Shown here one piece after another: positions 13,601-23,408 of a stretch of DNA of 64,000 bases (the first letter of the stretch is position 1; every line of letters starts with the position of its first letter). Under the pieces are notes generated by a model. It saw nothing but the letters and a program-made list of their open reading frames with translations. It did not search any database and was not told where the DNA came from. This DNA comes from Mytilus galloprovincialis (lineage: Eukaryota > Mollusca > Bivalvia > Mytilida > Mytilidae), in the NCBI RefSeq assembly GCF_965363235.1, contig NC_134847.1:59428439-59492438 (forward strand), read 5' to 3'. The translations under genes and the position numbers were made by a program.

Positions 13601-16600
13601 CATGAATGAAATACAGAAATGCAAGATTATGGCAGAGGCATAAAAATAGTACAAATAAACATACAATAGAAGCAGATGTTTTACAATGACCCTCATCTTG
13701 TTGAATTTTAACAGCTAACAATACAGATTATATAAGGTTACCTTAATGACTCTGGCTTGCTCTTCTGTTGTGTGAAGTTTTAGTACAGGTCTTTCTAATG
13801 GAAATTTTAACTGTTCTGCCTGTAAATATACATAATAAGTTAAGTTGCTTAAACAATTTGTATTTGGATGAAAGGAAATGACAGGTATATGCATTAAACA
13901 GCAACTCAGTTAGATAAAAAAAAACTTAAAAGAAGTAGACACAAAGTCTGCAACAATAAACATGAAACATTTGAGGCAATGTAATAAATATATTCACACC
14001 TATATTTTTTAAGTTGGTGTTACATTTATTTCTACTAGAAAAAGGATTATGCTGATGATCAAACCTTTAAATTAAAAACAATAAATTGACATAAAAAAAT
14101 TCAACCTGCAGAAATAGAGTGGCCTGAAGCAAAAGATACTGAAAGCTTACCATATAAATATAAATCAAATCGCATAGCAAACCAAATGGGCTTTATCAAC
14201 TGTCCTTTTTTCACGAAGTTAAGTATCATTTCATAGAAGTGAAGAAACATAAATGGAGAGCTGATTCCTATTTTCAATGTTTATTCATGCATTTTTAAGT
14301 AAAAGGTATGTGAGAAAGCATTGCAAATTAAATTTTATCGGTGGTAGACATAATTTTTTACATTTGTCTGAAAATGTACACAGACTTACATGTAGTAAAT
14401 ATACTGTAATGCATGGTGGCATTTAATAGAAAGTGCTCTTGACCCTCCTTATAAAATCATGACAGGTATGAACATGACAACAATAAACATGTATACAAAC
14501 TTTTCTATTCTTCTGTACAATTGAGTCCCATTTATCAACAACTTCTTTCGTTTGACCATATGCTACACTTCTCTCTAGCTGTAAATATACAAATAAGATA
14601 TTTACGAAACTTACACAATACCTAAACTACTGAATAATCCTTATCTCAAGTCAACAACATCACTACATTTCGTAATTTGAAATCATTTTTACTTAACCAT
14701 ACATTAAAGATGTAGGTTTGAAAAGAATATTTTTTTACGATATACAGTTAACTCTCGTTGTCTCGAACTCGGTTGACTCGAAATTTCGGATGAGTCGAAG
14801 TTTTCACGTGGTCCCGAACTTTATTCCATACAAAAGTATGTAATTCGACTCCTGATGAGTCGAAATTGGATGAGTCGAAATTTCGGTTGAGTCGAACTAA
14901 ATTTACGGTCCCAAGGTTAACAAAAGCATTCAAAATTCATTTTTTATCTCGAACTAATACACATATGTCAAAACATGACCTCCGGGGTTTTTAAAAATGG
15001 ATTGAAGAGTTAATCTGACAATACACGTGTAATTAAATTTCCGGTCACTGAACACTGTATTGATTTATGACATGCTATTTCCATGAGTGTTTACCTAAGA
15101 TTATCTTTTATAGAATTTTTATAAATAAATAGGGATACATTGTTAATGTTCATGTAAAAGTATTTAAAATGTTTACAAAACAATTAATTTGTGATTTACA
15201 CTAATGAGCTTGGGTGTGTATAAAGTGAGGATTAGCTCTTCCGTTGATGATCACCTAAAAACTACTCAAACGGCGTCTTTAATCTTGTTATATTTTCTTT
15301 TGAAAAGAAAGAGTGAGATTAAACAAAATGAATAGAATCAAAATTTCCTTAAATCTCTTGTATCCGAGAATAAACTATTTTGTCAGCTATAACCGATCTG
15401 AATAACGAAACTATCGATTGGAAATTACTCTCTTGGAAAAGCCATAGGATTTTTTTTAATTGAATAAGTAAAAAAATGTCATTATAATAATAAAAGACTG
15501 TGACATACAAATACATCGATCTGATACTAGAATATCGATCCCCTTGCCATATTCACCCAGATTTATTTTAGCTTTACCAAGCTAAGCAAGAGTTGTGTCC
15601 CTTAGATTGTCGAACTTCCGGTGTTCGTTTGAGTCGAACTAAGTGTATCTCGAAATATTTCTCTGGTACGGCTGACTTCGACATAACGAGAGTCGACTGT
15701 ATATCATTTTAAGAGAATCGTTAGTCTTAGATACATTTTTTTTTTCATGAGTTGTTATTAGCTTTAAACTAGCTGTCAGTAGCTGTTCTCTCAGATCTGT
15801 ACTTTGCGTCTTTTTTGTTCATGGGCACTTTAGAGCCAACTATACAGTATGGTTTTTTCTCATTGTTGAAGGCTGTTTGGTTGCCTATAATTGTTTACAT
15901 CCACAATCATACCACATCTCCTTAGCTGTATATCATTATTTCATTATCTTTTCTGATAATTCAAATATATAACTGTGAATTTATTAATAATCTTTGGATA
16001 CTAATTTTGGATTTTTGTAGGTACAGAGGAGCCACAAATTTAAATGTTCAACAAATTTCAAATTGTCTAAAGGAATGTATGCAGACTTTGCCCATCCACA
16101 CATATGCAAGTTTTCCTCAATCCACAAAATTTGGTACACACAATAATAAATCAATCTACAGTAATGTAAACATGTTTACCTTCTCTTTTTGGTGTCTAGG
16201 TAATGGAACAGACACAACTTTTTTGCTGCCTTCTACAGACTTTAACTGTTTCTTTATCCTGGATGATGACAGAGTTCCCATCAACTCAGAGATGTTAATT
16301 TTACTAGACACTGAAAAAAAAAACCACAATGATTGATTATATGTATATATTAATCAAAAAATTCATGCAAGTTCAGGAGAAGACTTTTTACAATTTTTCA
16401 AATAATATGGTAAATTTGTTGACTTTTTCACTTAACTACAAAAACATGTGACATTTTCTCTCCTGTTTCATAGTTAAGATAAGTTTTTTATAAAAGAAAA
16501 TAAACAAAAATTGATCTTCTCAATTAACCAGATACATTAAGAATTAAATATTATTATATTTAATGAAATTTTGCTGATTTTAAATGGAACACAGTATGTT

Positions 16601-18678
16601 AAAAAAAATTGGAGTCAGTATTCAACAATAAAGATACCATAATATATATATTTCCATTCATATTAAATTCTGTAATTGGAGATAACTATGCTATTTCAAG
16701 TAAAATTTGTTGTATTTCCCATACCATGAAATCCTTGAATCTTGTTATCCCATTCCCATAGTACTTGTATTATTGTTACTTATATAAACTTACCAGTCTG
16801 TGCCTTAAAATTGAACTCAGATATCTGTGAAGCATGAACTGTTCTCTCATGTAATTTTGTCCTGAAATATATGTACAGGTAATATATGTACTGGTAATAT
16901 ATGTAAACAAAAATTTTTGTGCTGTTGTGCTAAGACATATTACCCCTAGTATTGGAAAACATTACAGCCAATTGAATTGAGTGTGTAGGTAAAGGTAATA
17001 TCTTTGGTTAGCTTGCTTGTTAAATGAAATGTGAAGTCATTATTAGGTAAGGTATACTATCCTCCTTTCAAAGTAGCTTAGTCCTATAGACAGATAGATA
17101 GGTTATCTATTCGACTAGTCTACTCTTAAAGAAGGATAGTTTACCTTATCTGTACAAACTGTACCATGTATAGGTTTGAGGTTTGAATTGTATTTTATTC
17201 ATGTAAAACTAATTAGAACCACTAGGAATTCCTTTCTGAAAACTTTTAGATTGACATCTGCTAGAGGCCATAAAGCATGCAAAACATTTTATATAGAATG
17301 ATCCATTACTTAATGTCACCTATTGTGCTCTTCTTAACATATAAACAAGTCCCTGTTTTATTGATGTAAAAAATAATTACTGGTCGAATATTCTAACAAA
17401 TTACAGACATGATCTGAATGACTCATAGATGAAGATCAGTTGTTCCTTTAATTGAAGTTTTGTCAAATTTTTCGACTTTACATTAACCCTTCAAGTTTTT
17501 AGCATTTTACTATAATTCTAATCAACCTTAACAAAATAAGGGAGATAACTCTTAAGAATATTAATAAACTCCATACTTTTTCTTTCCATCCAAAGAGGAA
17601 ATAGCATCCAACAATTTTAGATGATTTCTGTCATCTCCATCCTGTCAATTAGAAAATAAACTAATAAAATAGTGTACATAAATACAGATTGTTAACAAAT
17701 TGAGTCAATATATAAATTTCTGAGTATAATTCATATCATATGACCTATAATTCTATTTTGTATGAAAATGTACAGAAAAAAATCTTATCCCAATTACATA
17801 CATGTGAGTAATACTTATTTTTAACAAGCTGATGATATCTGTTGATTTCACAATGTTGTATGGCCTACTCAGACCCAGATAAAGAAATTGTGATTCAATT
17901 TCAAACGTTATCATGGTTATTTCATTTAAACAAAGCAAATACAAGGAAAGCAGAAATGTTGCATCAATAATTCATTCACAAACTGAAGTTATAGAAATTT
18001 AAAAACTCTAAATGATTTTTGTATATATATATATGTGATTAAATAGTACTAGTATATATTTTTGACAAAGATTTTCAATTTAATTTTTTCATCTTTGTTT
18101 GTTACACACCTCAGCATCTAGTAATTTTTTAATAGAAGTGACAAGTTTTATTATGTTACTAAAGTCTGTTTTATTACCATGGTGTCACAATGTAAATAAT
18201 TTGTATATTGGTTATTTTATGAAATTATCCTTTAATCTTACTGACTGATAATTTCCATTCTCAGCACAGTAGAGTGATGTGAAAAATTATCGCTAGAAAC
18301 TATATTAAGGGGGACACATGCGGTTGTAAATGAAATTATCAACGTCGCCATAGGTAAAATAGCCATAAACAGATTATCATTGGTCATCATCTCAACTCGA
18401 TTGCTTTTCTCACTTTCACCAACCAGCTCAAGGGAGAAAATCCATCTCCATGAGATGATCCACAATAATCTATATTTATATTATACTTATCAAAATGCTT
18501 TCAATTTTAGTATTACTAGTGTTGAAAATTTCTAAACAATCTTATAATGTTATAAATTTTGTTTTATTGTCCTTGCTGCAAAACGTTATGATTATGTTGT
18601 ACAACTGCCTGTTAAATTCACCTCATCTTCACTAGCACTAATGTCAGCTTGCTCTTGTTGCTCTTCCAACAATTCCAT
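1381..18678 (-). CDS. UTP14A: UTP14 homologue, small-subunit processome protein (13 coding exons)
   Basis: UTP14 is a nucleolar component of the U3 snoRNP/small-subunit processome needed for pre-18S rRNA processing; it contacts and activates the DEAH helicase Dhr1/DHX37. Thirteen exons (listed separately) join with every splice phase matching and no stop, giving about 837 residues; the human protein is about 770. Family hallmarks in order: acidic N-terminus with SEDEDGDD, LLDAISSLDGKKK, KAEQLKFPLERPV, KALQAMSLEEARERLAEL, KARWRNKIKSKKYHRV, ERMSLKHRG, KNKELTQK, a long acidic/lysine-rich low-complexity middle, LPGWGEWGGTGV, and the C-terminal FIIKAP, PRKDRNL and FEQSIRAPIGKTWNPE blocks. The ATG at 18678-18676 is the most upstream one in the recognisable exon. 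It sits 2 bases after an acceptor-like T-tract plus AG, so an upstream non-coding or short coding exon is likely. The introns are filled with repeats. The identity is sure; only the 5' end is open. Confidence 0.95.
1648..3498. other. UTP14 last intron, no gene
   Basis: Intron sequence between the final two exons. A weak short-ORF candidate at 2855-3154 has no family resemblance and no neighbouring splice logic. Words such as 'ccggaaa' and 'tttccgga' with 'ggatcc' recur in both orientations between about 1950 and 3110, suggesting an old, decayed inverted-repeat element that I cannot delimit. Confidence 0.4.
3499..3893 (+). repeat. Dispersed repeat family B, copy 1
   Basis: About 390 bases shared with 8596-8936 (same strand) and with 27995-28425 and 47582-47703 (opposite strand). 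Diagnostic words are 'gcgcctgtcccaagtcagg', 'gaagacctgttggtgacc' and the terminal 'ttccccatttcc'. It contains no usable ORF. Copies end at the same place, as expected of a retroposed 3' tail. It stops only 29 bases from the donor side of a UTP14 exon. Confidence 0.8.
3923..4022 (-). CDS. UTP14A: UTP14 exon 12
   Basis: 100 bases between acceptor TTTTGTAG and donor GTTAGT. Encodes FIIKAPSALPRKDRNLGNV and following residues up to AKYQ. Phase 2 in, phase 0 out; it joins KKNKKR to RFIIKAP and AKYQ to VSDLPF. Confidence 0.93.
4023..4810. other. UTP14 intron, nothing recognised
   Basis: About 790 bases of AT-rich intron. Short open frames here (for example 4416-4619) lack coding character. No repeat family known from elsewhere in the window was found. 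Confidence 0.5.
4811..6060 (-). CDS. UTP14A: UTP14 large central exon
   Basis: 1,250 bases. Begins ARQTVQDMIQKNKELTQK (conserved) and continues through alternating acidic serine/aspartate/glutamate runs and lysine blocks such as KKGKKKNVKK, typical of nucleolar proteins. It ends with LPGWGEWGGTGVKVSKKNKK, the motif just before the family's C-terminal domain. Acceptor TTTTAG at 6061-6066 and donor GTAAAT at 4810-4805 are consensus. Open frames on the opposite strand are shadows of this low-complexity composition. Confidence 0.95.
6633..7092. mobile_element. 460-bp inverted-repeat element, copy 1
   Basis: Starts AGGTTACAAGAGCACAATTA and ends in the inverse, TTTGCGCTCTTGTAACCT. The whole body is almost identical to 7943-8409 in the same orientation (shared 'ggtaccactagtgttccg', 'gggtagcagatcctgttac', 'gaagccgtataggattc'). 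It is non-coding. No clear target duplication could be read, so the superfamily is unassigned. Confidence 0.75.
7093..7942. other. Spacer between twin elements
   Basis: About 850 bases between the two direct copies. No gene or recognised repeat. It may be ordinary intron or the internal part of a larger composite. Confidence 0.4.
7943..8409. mobile_element. 460-bp inverted-repeat element, copy 2
   Basis: Same ends as copy 1, AGGTTACAAGAGCGCAATTA and GCGCTCTTGTAACCT. It differs from copy 1 by a handful of substitutions and small indels, so the two are recent relative to the surrounding intron, or have been homogenised. Confidence 0.75.
8596..8936 (+). repeat. Dispersed repeat family B, copy 2
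   Basis: Same family as 3499-3893, shorter at its 5' end. It carries the same 'gcgcctgtcccaagtcagg' and 'ttccccatttcc' landmarks. Confidence 0.8.
8955..9100. mobile_element. Hairpin MITE, 146 bp
   Basis: About 52-base inverted repeats built on GAATTCAAATA and ATATTCAAC(T/G)AGTGACCAA, separated by about 40 bases. The outer ends are GAATGACTTATT and its near inverse. No coding capacity. Confidence 0.7.
9117..9392 (+). mobile_element. Microsatellite-bearing element with 3' hairpin
   Basis: The body ends with a (gacg/gaac)n microsatellite at about 9328-9350 followed by a hairpin at 9363-9391 (ATGCCCC ... GGGGCAT). A microsatellite followed by a terminal hairpin resembles non-autonomous Helitron/Helentron-derived elements of bivalves; that assignment is inference. 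Confidence 0.5.
9525..9602 (-). CDS. UTP14A: UTP14 exon 10
   Basis: 78 bases. Encodes ERMSLKHRGGSKYMKKKM and following residues up to KYDDQ, the conserved ERM(S/T)LKH block. Acceptor TTTTCAG and donor GTGAGT are consensus; phase 0 at both ends. Confidence 0.95.
10020..10212 (+). repeat. Dispersed repeat family A, copy 1
   Basis: Ends with the landmark 'gttgtctctttgcactcat' plus 'accacatcttc'. Other copies lie at 15770-15927, 31395-31740, 38165-38515 and 61700-61890, with short pieces at about 355-480, 47277-47312 and 60880-60925. The constant 3' end suggests a SINE- or LINE-tail-like family. Confidence 0.7.
10213..10776. other. UTP14 intron, nothing recognised
   Basis: AT-rich intron. No exon or recognised repeat. 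Confidence 0.45.
10777..10900 (-). CDS. UTP14A: UTP14 exon 9
   Basis: 124 bases. Encodes YHRVLRKEKMKNEKKSLDEL and following residues up to DKQRVE, continuing KIKSKK from the previous exon (the split codon AA|A gives K). Acceptor TTACAG and donor GTGACA. Confidence 0.93.
10901..11796. other. UTP14 intron, nothing recognised
   Basis: About 900 bases of AT-rich intron. No exon or named repeat seen. Confidence 0.45.
11797..11891 (-). CDS. UTP14A: UTP14 exon 8
   Basis: 95 bases. Encodes ARERLAELRKHRALLSYRET and then KARWRNKIKSK, the basic block that follows AMSLEE in UTP14 proteins. Acceptor TTTCAG and donor GTAAGT are consensus. Confidence 0.95.
12141..12967 (-). repeat. 38-bp minisatellite made of exon end plus 5' splice site
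   Basis: About 21 tandem 38-bp units, plus the genuine exon end as the last, rightmost unit. Each unit, read on the minus strand, holds GCTATGAGTCTTGAAGAG (codons for AMSLEE) followed by GTAAG and a short A/T-rich linker. At least 16 units keep GAG|GTAAG exactly; two read GAACAG|TTAAG. The third unit is truncated. A four-unit block starting near 12303 recurs 418 bases later (11 units), showing higher-order duplication. Confidence 0.92.
12947..13069 (-). CDS. UTP14A: UTP14 exon 7
   Basis: 123 bases. PRSSLEIEVASLLKG, then LTLAEEKALQAMSLEE, the family's most conserved central block. The donor GAG|GTAAG at 12947/12946 is the parental sequence of the adjacent minisatellite. Phase 0 at both ends. 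Confidence 0.96.
13122..13310. repeat. 19-bp minisatellite in UTP14 intron
   Basis: About nine units of 'cttaagtcttcataactat', decaying toward the right end. It is unrelated in sequence to the 38-bp array but lies just 5' of the same exon, so this exon has tandem arrays on both sides. Confidence 0.85.
13311..13741. other. UTP14 intron remainder
   Basis: No gene or recognised repeat. Open frames here (for example 13536-13721) have no coding support. Confidence 0.4.
13742..13819 (-). CDS. UTP14A: UTP14 exon 6
   Basis: 78 bases, 26 codons: AEQLKFPLERPVLKLHTTEE and then QARVIK. AEQL.FPLE is conserved in the family. Acceptor TTTACAG, donor GTAACC. Confidence 0.94.
13820..14500. other. UTP14 intron, nothing recognised
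   Basis: About 680 bases of AT-rich intron without a recognised repeat or exon. Confidence 0.45.
14501..14578 (-). CDS. UTP14A: UTP14 exon 5
   Basis: 78 bases, 26 codons: LERSVAYGQTKEVVDKWDSI and then VQKNRK. It matches the LER...VAY...V..W...V.KNR pattern preceding AEQL. The donor is the less common GTTTGT. Confidence 0.92.
14745..15699. mobile_element. pogo/Tigger-like non-autonomous element, 955 bp
   Basis: TA at 14743-14744 and 15700-15701 flank termini CAGTTAACTCTCGTTGTCTC and the inverse of CAGTCGACTCTCGTTATGTC. CAG-starting ends with a '(C)TCTCGTT' core and a TA target duplication fit the pogo/Tigger branch of Tc1/mariner. Subterminal 'gagtcgaa' repeats in both orientations add further inverted symmetry. 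No transposase frame survives. Confidence 0.75.
15770..15927 (+). repeat. Dispersed repeat family A, copy 2
   Basis: Shares 'tgggcactttagagccaac', 'attgttgaaggctgt' and the 'cataccacatctcctta' end with the other family A copies. It lies just right of the pogo-like element. Confidence 0.65.
16180..16310 (-). CDS. UTP14A: UTP14 exon 4
   Basis: 131 bases. (V)SSKINISELMGTLSSSRI, then KKQLKSVEGSKKVVSVPLP and RHQKEK. SSS..KKQL is recognisable in the family. Acceptor is a T-tract plus CAG; donor GTAAAC. Confidence 0.9.
16311..16793. other. UTP14 intron, nothing recognised
   Basis: About 480 bases of AT-rich intron. Confidence 0.45.
16794..16861 (-). CDS. UTP14A: UTP14 exon 3
   Basis: 68 bases. 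(K)TKLHERTVHASQISEFNFKA and then QT. SEFN is conserved. The phases (1 base in, 1 base out) match its neighbours. Acceptor TTTCAG, donor GTAAGT. Confidence 0.9.
17045..17151. mobile_element. Hairpin MITE, about 107 bp
   Basis: Inverted arms AGGTAAGGTATACTATCCTC and AGATAAGGTAAACTATCCTT (right arm read in reverse) of about 40 bases with a short loop. Non-coding. Confidence 0.65.
17577..17641 (-). CDS. UTP14A: UTP14 exon 2
   Basis: 65 bases. DGDDRNHLKLLDAISSLDGK and then KK. The (L)L(E/D)AISSLDGK signature is diagnostic of the UTP14 N-terminus. Acceptor GACAG, donor GTATGG. Confidence 0.94.
17642..18621. other. UTP14 first coding intron, nothing recognised
   Basis: About 980 bases of AT-rich intron with a short (TA)n at about 18021-18034. 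Frames such as 18238-18465 lack coding support. Confidence 0.45.
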
Positions 18679-18680
18679 GT
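18622..18680 (-). CDS. UTP14A: UTP14 first recognisable coding exon
   Basis: MELLEEQQEQADISASEDE from the ATG at 18678-18676, running in phase into DGDDRNH. The acidic SEDED motif fits the family N-terminus. Acceptor-like TTTTGTGTAG ends 2 bases before the ATG, so transcription starts in an upstream exon that I could not place. The exon is coding with high confidence; its role as the initiator exon is less sure. Confidence 0.85.
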
Positions 18681-18784
18681 CTACACAAAAAAAAAATCTG
18701 ATTCAGTTATTTACACAAAATGTAAATGCAATATGTCAGTATAATCCTGTATTACAATAGTTAACTCTACATGCTCAACACTAA

Positions 18785-20024
18785 GGCCAAAAATAAAATA
18801 TTGTTTGTTTCCCCTCCCCCACCCGACATGGTAAAATCGCTGCGTCTCGAAAAAATGTTATTGGCCATTCTTGTCCATTTTTTTTTTTTGCTATGTTGGT
18901 TTTTGGCGATATCTTTCCGATGCTGTAGTAAATGTGCGTTGGTTTTTTGTAATACCTTTCCGATGCTGTAGTCAACAAGCGTTTTAAATCAAGGCATTTT
19001 TGCATTGAAGCGTCTATATGATTCGGAATCAAGGAAAACAAACAAAATGCCTTGCCACACGATTTGTTTTGTGTGCAAGGGTGATATCTGAAAATAAAAA
19101 ATCTGAAGCATCTTTCAACCCACTCATGAGTTCACCTTGATTGGCTTTGTCTTTTACCTCTGTTCCTGTTTAAAGGATAAAATATTTGAGTAAAAAAGGT
19201 CTGAATCGTGCTTTGAAACCAATTTACTTTGTCTACGACTTCGAACAGGTTGGGCACAAGTCAGAAAATGTTGGATATGTGAATCTGCTTTCAGGGAACC
19301 TCCCTGATTTCTGGTGTAAACAAGACCAGTTTAAATGTGTTTTTATTTTTCAATTTATGGCATGAAATTTACAAAAGGGCACGTTTAACGTTATAACTTA
19401 CATCAGTTGAATTTGTAAATACTCAAAGTATTCTACGAACAACAAAACATCAATAAGTGAAGCCTTGTTTTTTCTAGAACTCGAAAAAACATAAAAATCT
19501 TTTGTTTAGGAATTAATTGACCAAGGTGCATGATCCAGGTGTAACTGAACATAACTGAATTATGTTCACTTCTATTGAAAAATTTTATTCATTGAAATTT
19601 AATTCCCAAGTCATTAACACATCTTTTTGTTATCTCATAATTGATGATCAAGGTATGAATTGGTGAACACAGGAATTGTTGTGAGTTATGCATCAAATTA
19701 GACTTGAAATAAGCTTGATTTTTGCTTTCATTTAAAAACATTGTTATCTCATGAAGAATGTGTGCTTTTGTAGATTTGATACCATAAAATGAATAGGAAA
19801 AAAGGAGGTCCCTGTATACTGTTTTAACACCAGAAAACTGGGCTGTACACTGAATACAGGGAATACTCCACTTTTCTTGACTTATCTTACCTGTTGAATT
19901 TTGTAAAAATTCAATATAGAAAAATTATATCAAGAAATAAAATAAAATAATTTGCCTACCTACCGACCCATACCCTGATAACCTCAATCTGGGAGGGGAA
20001 ACAAAGATATTTTTAATGTTGGCC
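18785..20024. mobile_element. Harbinger-like element with TAA target duplication, 1,240 bp
   Basis: TAA at 18782-18784 and 20025-20027. Termini GGCCAAAAATAAAATATTG and, inverted, GGCCAACATTAAAAATATC, with a shared 'tttgtttcccctccc' further in. A 3-bp TWA target site and GGC-type ends are the PIF/Harbinger pattern. The frames inside (18771-18971, 18781-19041) are too short and decayed to call a transposase. It lies immediately upstream of UTP14. Confidence 0.65.
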
Positions 20025-20184
20025 TAACAAGAGCACATTTGAACAGAGTCCTATCAGATACACTGTAAATAGTGTATATGTGTTATTGTATTTAACATCT
20101 GATGATGCAATCTGCTTATATAAGGAGCTCCGATGTTCCACTGCCCCAGCTTGTCTTGCAAAACAGCCGTTGAACATCGAATCC

Positions 20185-20923
20185 GGGTCCGTTTGCCCTG
20201 ATTCATGTTCGCCCTAGTACATGTACCTGTTCGCCCAGGGTCCATTCGCCCTGATTTTATTTTTTCTAATTGTTGTCTAGTCGCATTATTTTTAGTATTT
20301 GAACAAAATATGTTAAAGTTTGATGAAAAATTGACAGAATATTTATATTGCTGCAATCAATTTATCATTTTCCCTTTGATTTGCAGAGTAGAATACTGGA
20401 ATACAATGTATTTATCTTTATTGATATTTGTTAACAAAATAATTGTATTTACTCAATCAGGAATGTATGCAGTATGACTAATCTTAGAGTATAAATAAAT
20501 GAACTTGTAAATCCGTTTCATAATTTACAGTTCGTACATGTACATCATTGTTTTTATTAATTTCAAGCTGAATATTTTATTAAAACAAAACGTTTGTTTT
20601 TATTATTAATCCATCAAAAGACAAGTATCTTCTTCTTCTTCTATACGTATTAAATTCCAATTATGGAACAACTTCTCATTGGAATTATTTCCAGATGAGG
20701 AGTTATAAAAGTTTCACAATAATCGGTGATCCGAATTATTTTGTCATTGAACAATTAATGATCGTAAACAAGCCATAAACTTTTAAATATTTCAATGTTT
20801 CCATAAATATCTGAATAAGTTTATTCAATTTCAATGTCCTGAATATTGATATTTTTATAGTAGGGTGAACAAACTCAGAGCGAACGGACCTGGGGCGAAC
20901 ATGTTATTTGGGCGAACGGTCCC
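20185..20923. mobile_element. GTTCGCCC inverted-repeat element, 739 bp
   Basis: Ends GGGTCCGTTTGCCCTGATTC and, inverted, GGGACCGTTCGCCCAAATAA. Both arms contain several spaced copies of GTTCGCCC, so each arm is itself a small array. The middle is AT-rich and non-coding. No confident target duplication. Confidence 0.65.
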
Positions 20924-20939
20924 AATACCTGTGTATTAC

Positions 20940-23400
20940 AGGTTGGGAACAAACCCTCTATACATTCTACTGTGTGAATTCAGTGTTGTTTACACAATTA
21001 ATTTGGAAGTTTCAATTTTGTAAGATTAAGGTTCACCCCATTAGAATTTCATAGTCATGAGGAGTTTTATTACTTGATACTCATTTGGGAATGCCTATAA
21101 ATAAACCTGTTTACTTCATATTTGTTTATGTTTTGCAATATTTTACACCCTGAATTTTACATACGAATATGGTGGTCAGTTATTTGGATCGTATTACTCT
21201 TGAATTATGAAAACGCGTTTAAAATACCCTTTTTATAGCTTTAAACAGGTGGAAATTGCTGTTCAACTCAAAATAATTTCCATGTGGCGGAAATAGTACC
21301 ATGTGTATAATTTATAAACCAATATCGGGGAGGGTCTAAAACGCGGAAGTGAAAAATAGGTATATAGGAGCGACAGGCCCCATTTAATGACAAACTGAGG
21401 TTAGGTCAGACATGTATTTAGCACACACAGCAAAGTATTTCTTAAAACTGTACCTTTAATTGTACACTTTTTAGAAATAGTGTCTGGAAAAAAAATCGGC
21501 TTACTCTATAAAAAGGTCAAGACAGTTTGAACCACAGGTATTAATACATTAAATTTAGACACCAAGTGCTTTATAAATAAATATTTAGTGAAATTATGAA
21601 AATTTGCATGCCGTTGACATGTAAAACATTAATTGACTTGAATTATAGAATACCAAAAAATAAAATACTTTTAGGCTATGTAAAAAAGAAGCAAAATGAA
21701 TGCTAAATATTTTCAACTACATGTACTGGTCTAGTCAGAAAAGTGACATTCTTCAAAACCAAACCGGCAAATCAAAATGAAAGATAAGTCACACAATTGT
21801 AATGTTAAAGCAAACTTATTTCAGATTATACATCAGAAAAAAGATAAGTTAGTGTTGTATATTCGTGAAATATTTGCCGCTGAACTATTTATTACTCAAT
21901 AAGTTGAGACTTATATGATTGTTGAATTATAACAATGCTATATACTGGTATCCCTAATTTTGTGGTGATATGCAAAGATCTGCAAAGTGTTCAGTCGAAC
22001 TCTTCATCGATGGTGCTTAAGAAAAAAACAGACCCGCGCCAAGTATGAAGAAACTGAGAACACTGATCGTTTTTTTTAATCATTCGATGATATCAAATCT
22101 TATATTTGATGATGCTTTATAGAGGGCGTTAAGAGAGGGGGTAGGCTCTTATCATAGAATATAAACATACAATTGATTTTGGTATTTTTAGAACACTGTA
22201 TACACTTAAGTATCGCAAGAAAAAGTTTCACGAAAGTTGTGAGGGGAAAATGCATCAGCTTGAATAGTTCTTATGGTGCGAGTTACACCATATTCCCCTA
22301 ACTACACGAAAGAAGGCGAAATAAAATTGCCATTTAACGATGAACAAACAATTAAAACTTTCTTGCACATTGATCTTTTTACCGATTTCACAAATTACGA
22401 TGAATAACGACAACCTTTTTCACGGCTGCACGTGGAAAAAAAATGTCAAAACATGTTGCACGAAAATAACCCTTTACATGTACCACCCTCTTTATATCAA
22501 AATACATAAATTGAGCTATATTTTCATCAATATATCTTCATTGATAATGATATTCATCATGCTATAAGAATCTTCATTTATTTCCATATTGTCGGGTGTT
22601 TCAAATAGTATTCTAGAAAAGAATAAAAAAAAACTTCGAATTCTAGCCTGAAAATTAAACAAAAATCACTGGAAATACGCATTCGTTACGTGAACTCAAG
22701 TTAATTCAAAGATGGCCGGAGATATGGGAAATTTTCCGAATATATGAGATGTCCAATTAATCGATTACGGAGGATATCGTGCATGTGCTTGTACGGTAAT
22801 GTGTTGACGTTACGTTACGTATCATTTTAGTAACGTCATTGAAATATGTATGGCAACGTAATCATGTGAAAAAACAACGTCTCGGCGCTGAAAGGGTTAA
22901 TTAAGGTGGCACGGTAGTATTTCCTGGCCCATAAGGGATAATGATAGCCTTTTTAGAATTTTCACCACTTTCTAACACTGCAAAAAATTCTACATTCACA
23001 GTTTACTGAAGTACTTTCATTTTACTATTCAAAAACGAATTTGAATATGTATCATGACCGTTTACTTTTTTTACTATTTTTAAAAACCTAAGGCTACTAG
23101 TACTTTTAGGTCTTTTATGGTGCAGTGAATACAAAATTCTCAAAAGTTCTCAAAAATTTATTTTCATCTGTATGTAAAATTATTTCATATTTTTCTACAC
23201 CTGATTCATCCCTCAGTTTGGGAAAGTATGTTCAGTTGATACTGTATTTTTTGTCCAATCACACTGTTAAGATACATTAACCTAAGTGGACCGCTAAAGC
23301 TAAATTAATAAATAAAACTGATTTCGAAAGCTTATATAATAGTCTATAAGATAAAATTAAAAAAATATATATATTTAAATATGCTTTTTTACCGAAAACT
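20940..23400. other. Intergenic, no gene seen
   Basis: About 2.4 kb upstream of UTP14. No exon with splice logic and coding character was found. A UTP14 promoter or untranslated exon could be here but nothing specific is visible. Confidence 0.45.
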
Positions 23401-23408
23401 TGACCGGA

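Noticed and set aside
20054..20477. Overlapping 90-100 codon frames near 20.2 kb
   Set aside because: They cross the terminus of the GTTCGCCC inverted-repeat element and have no coding features.
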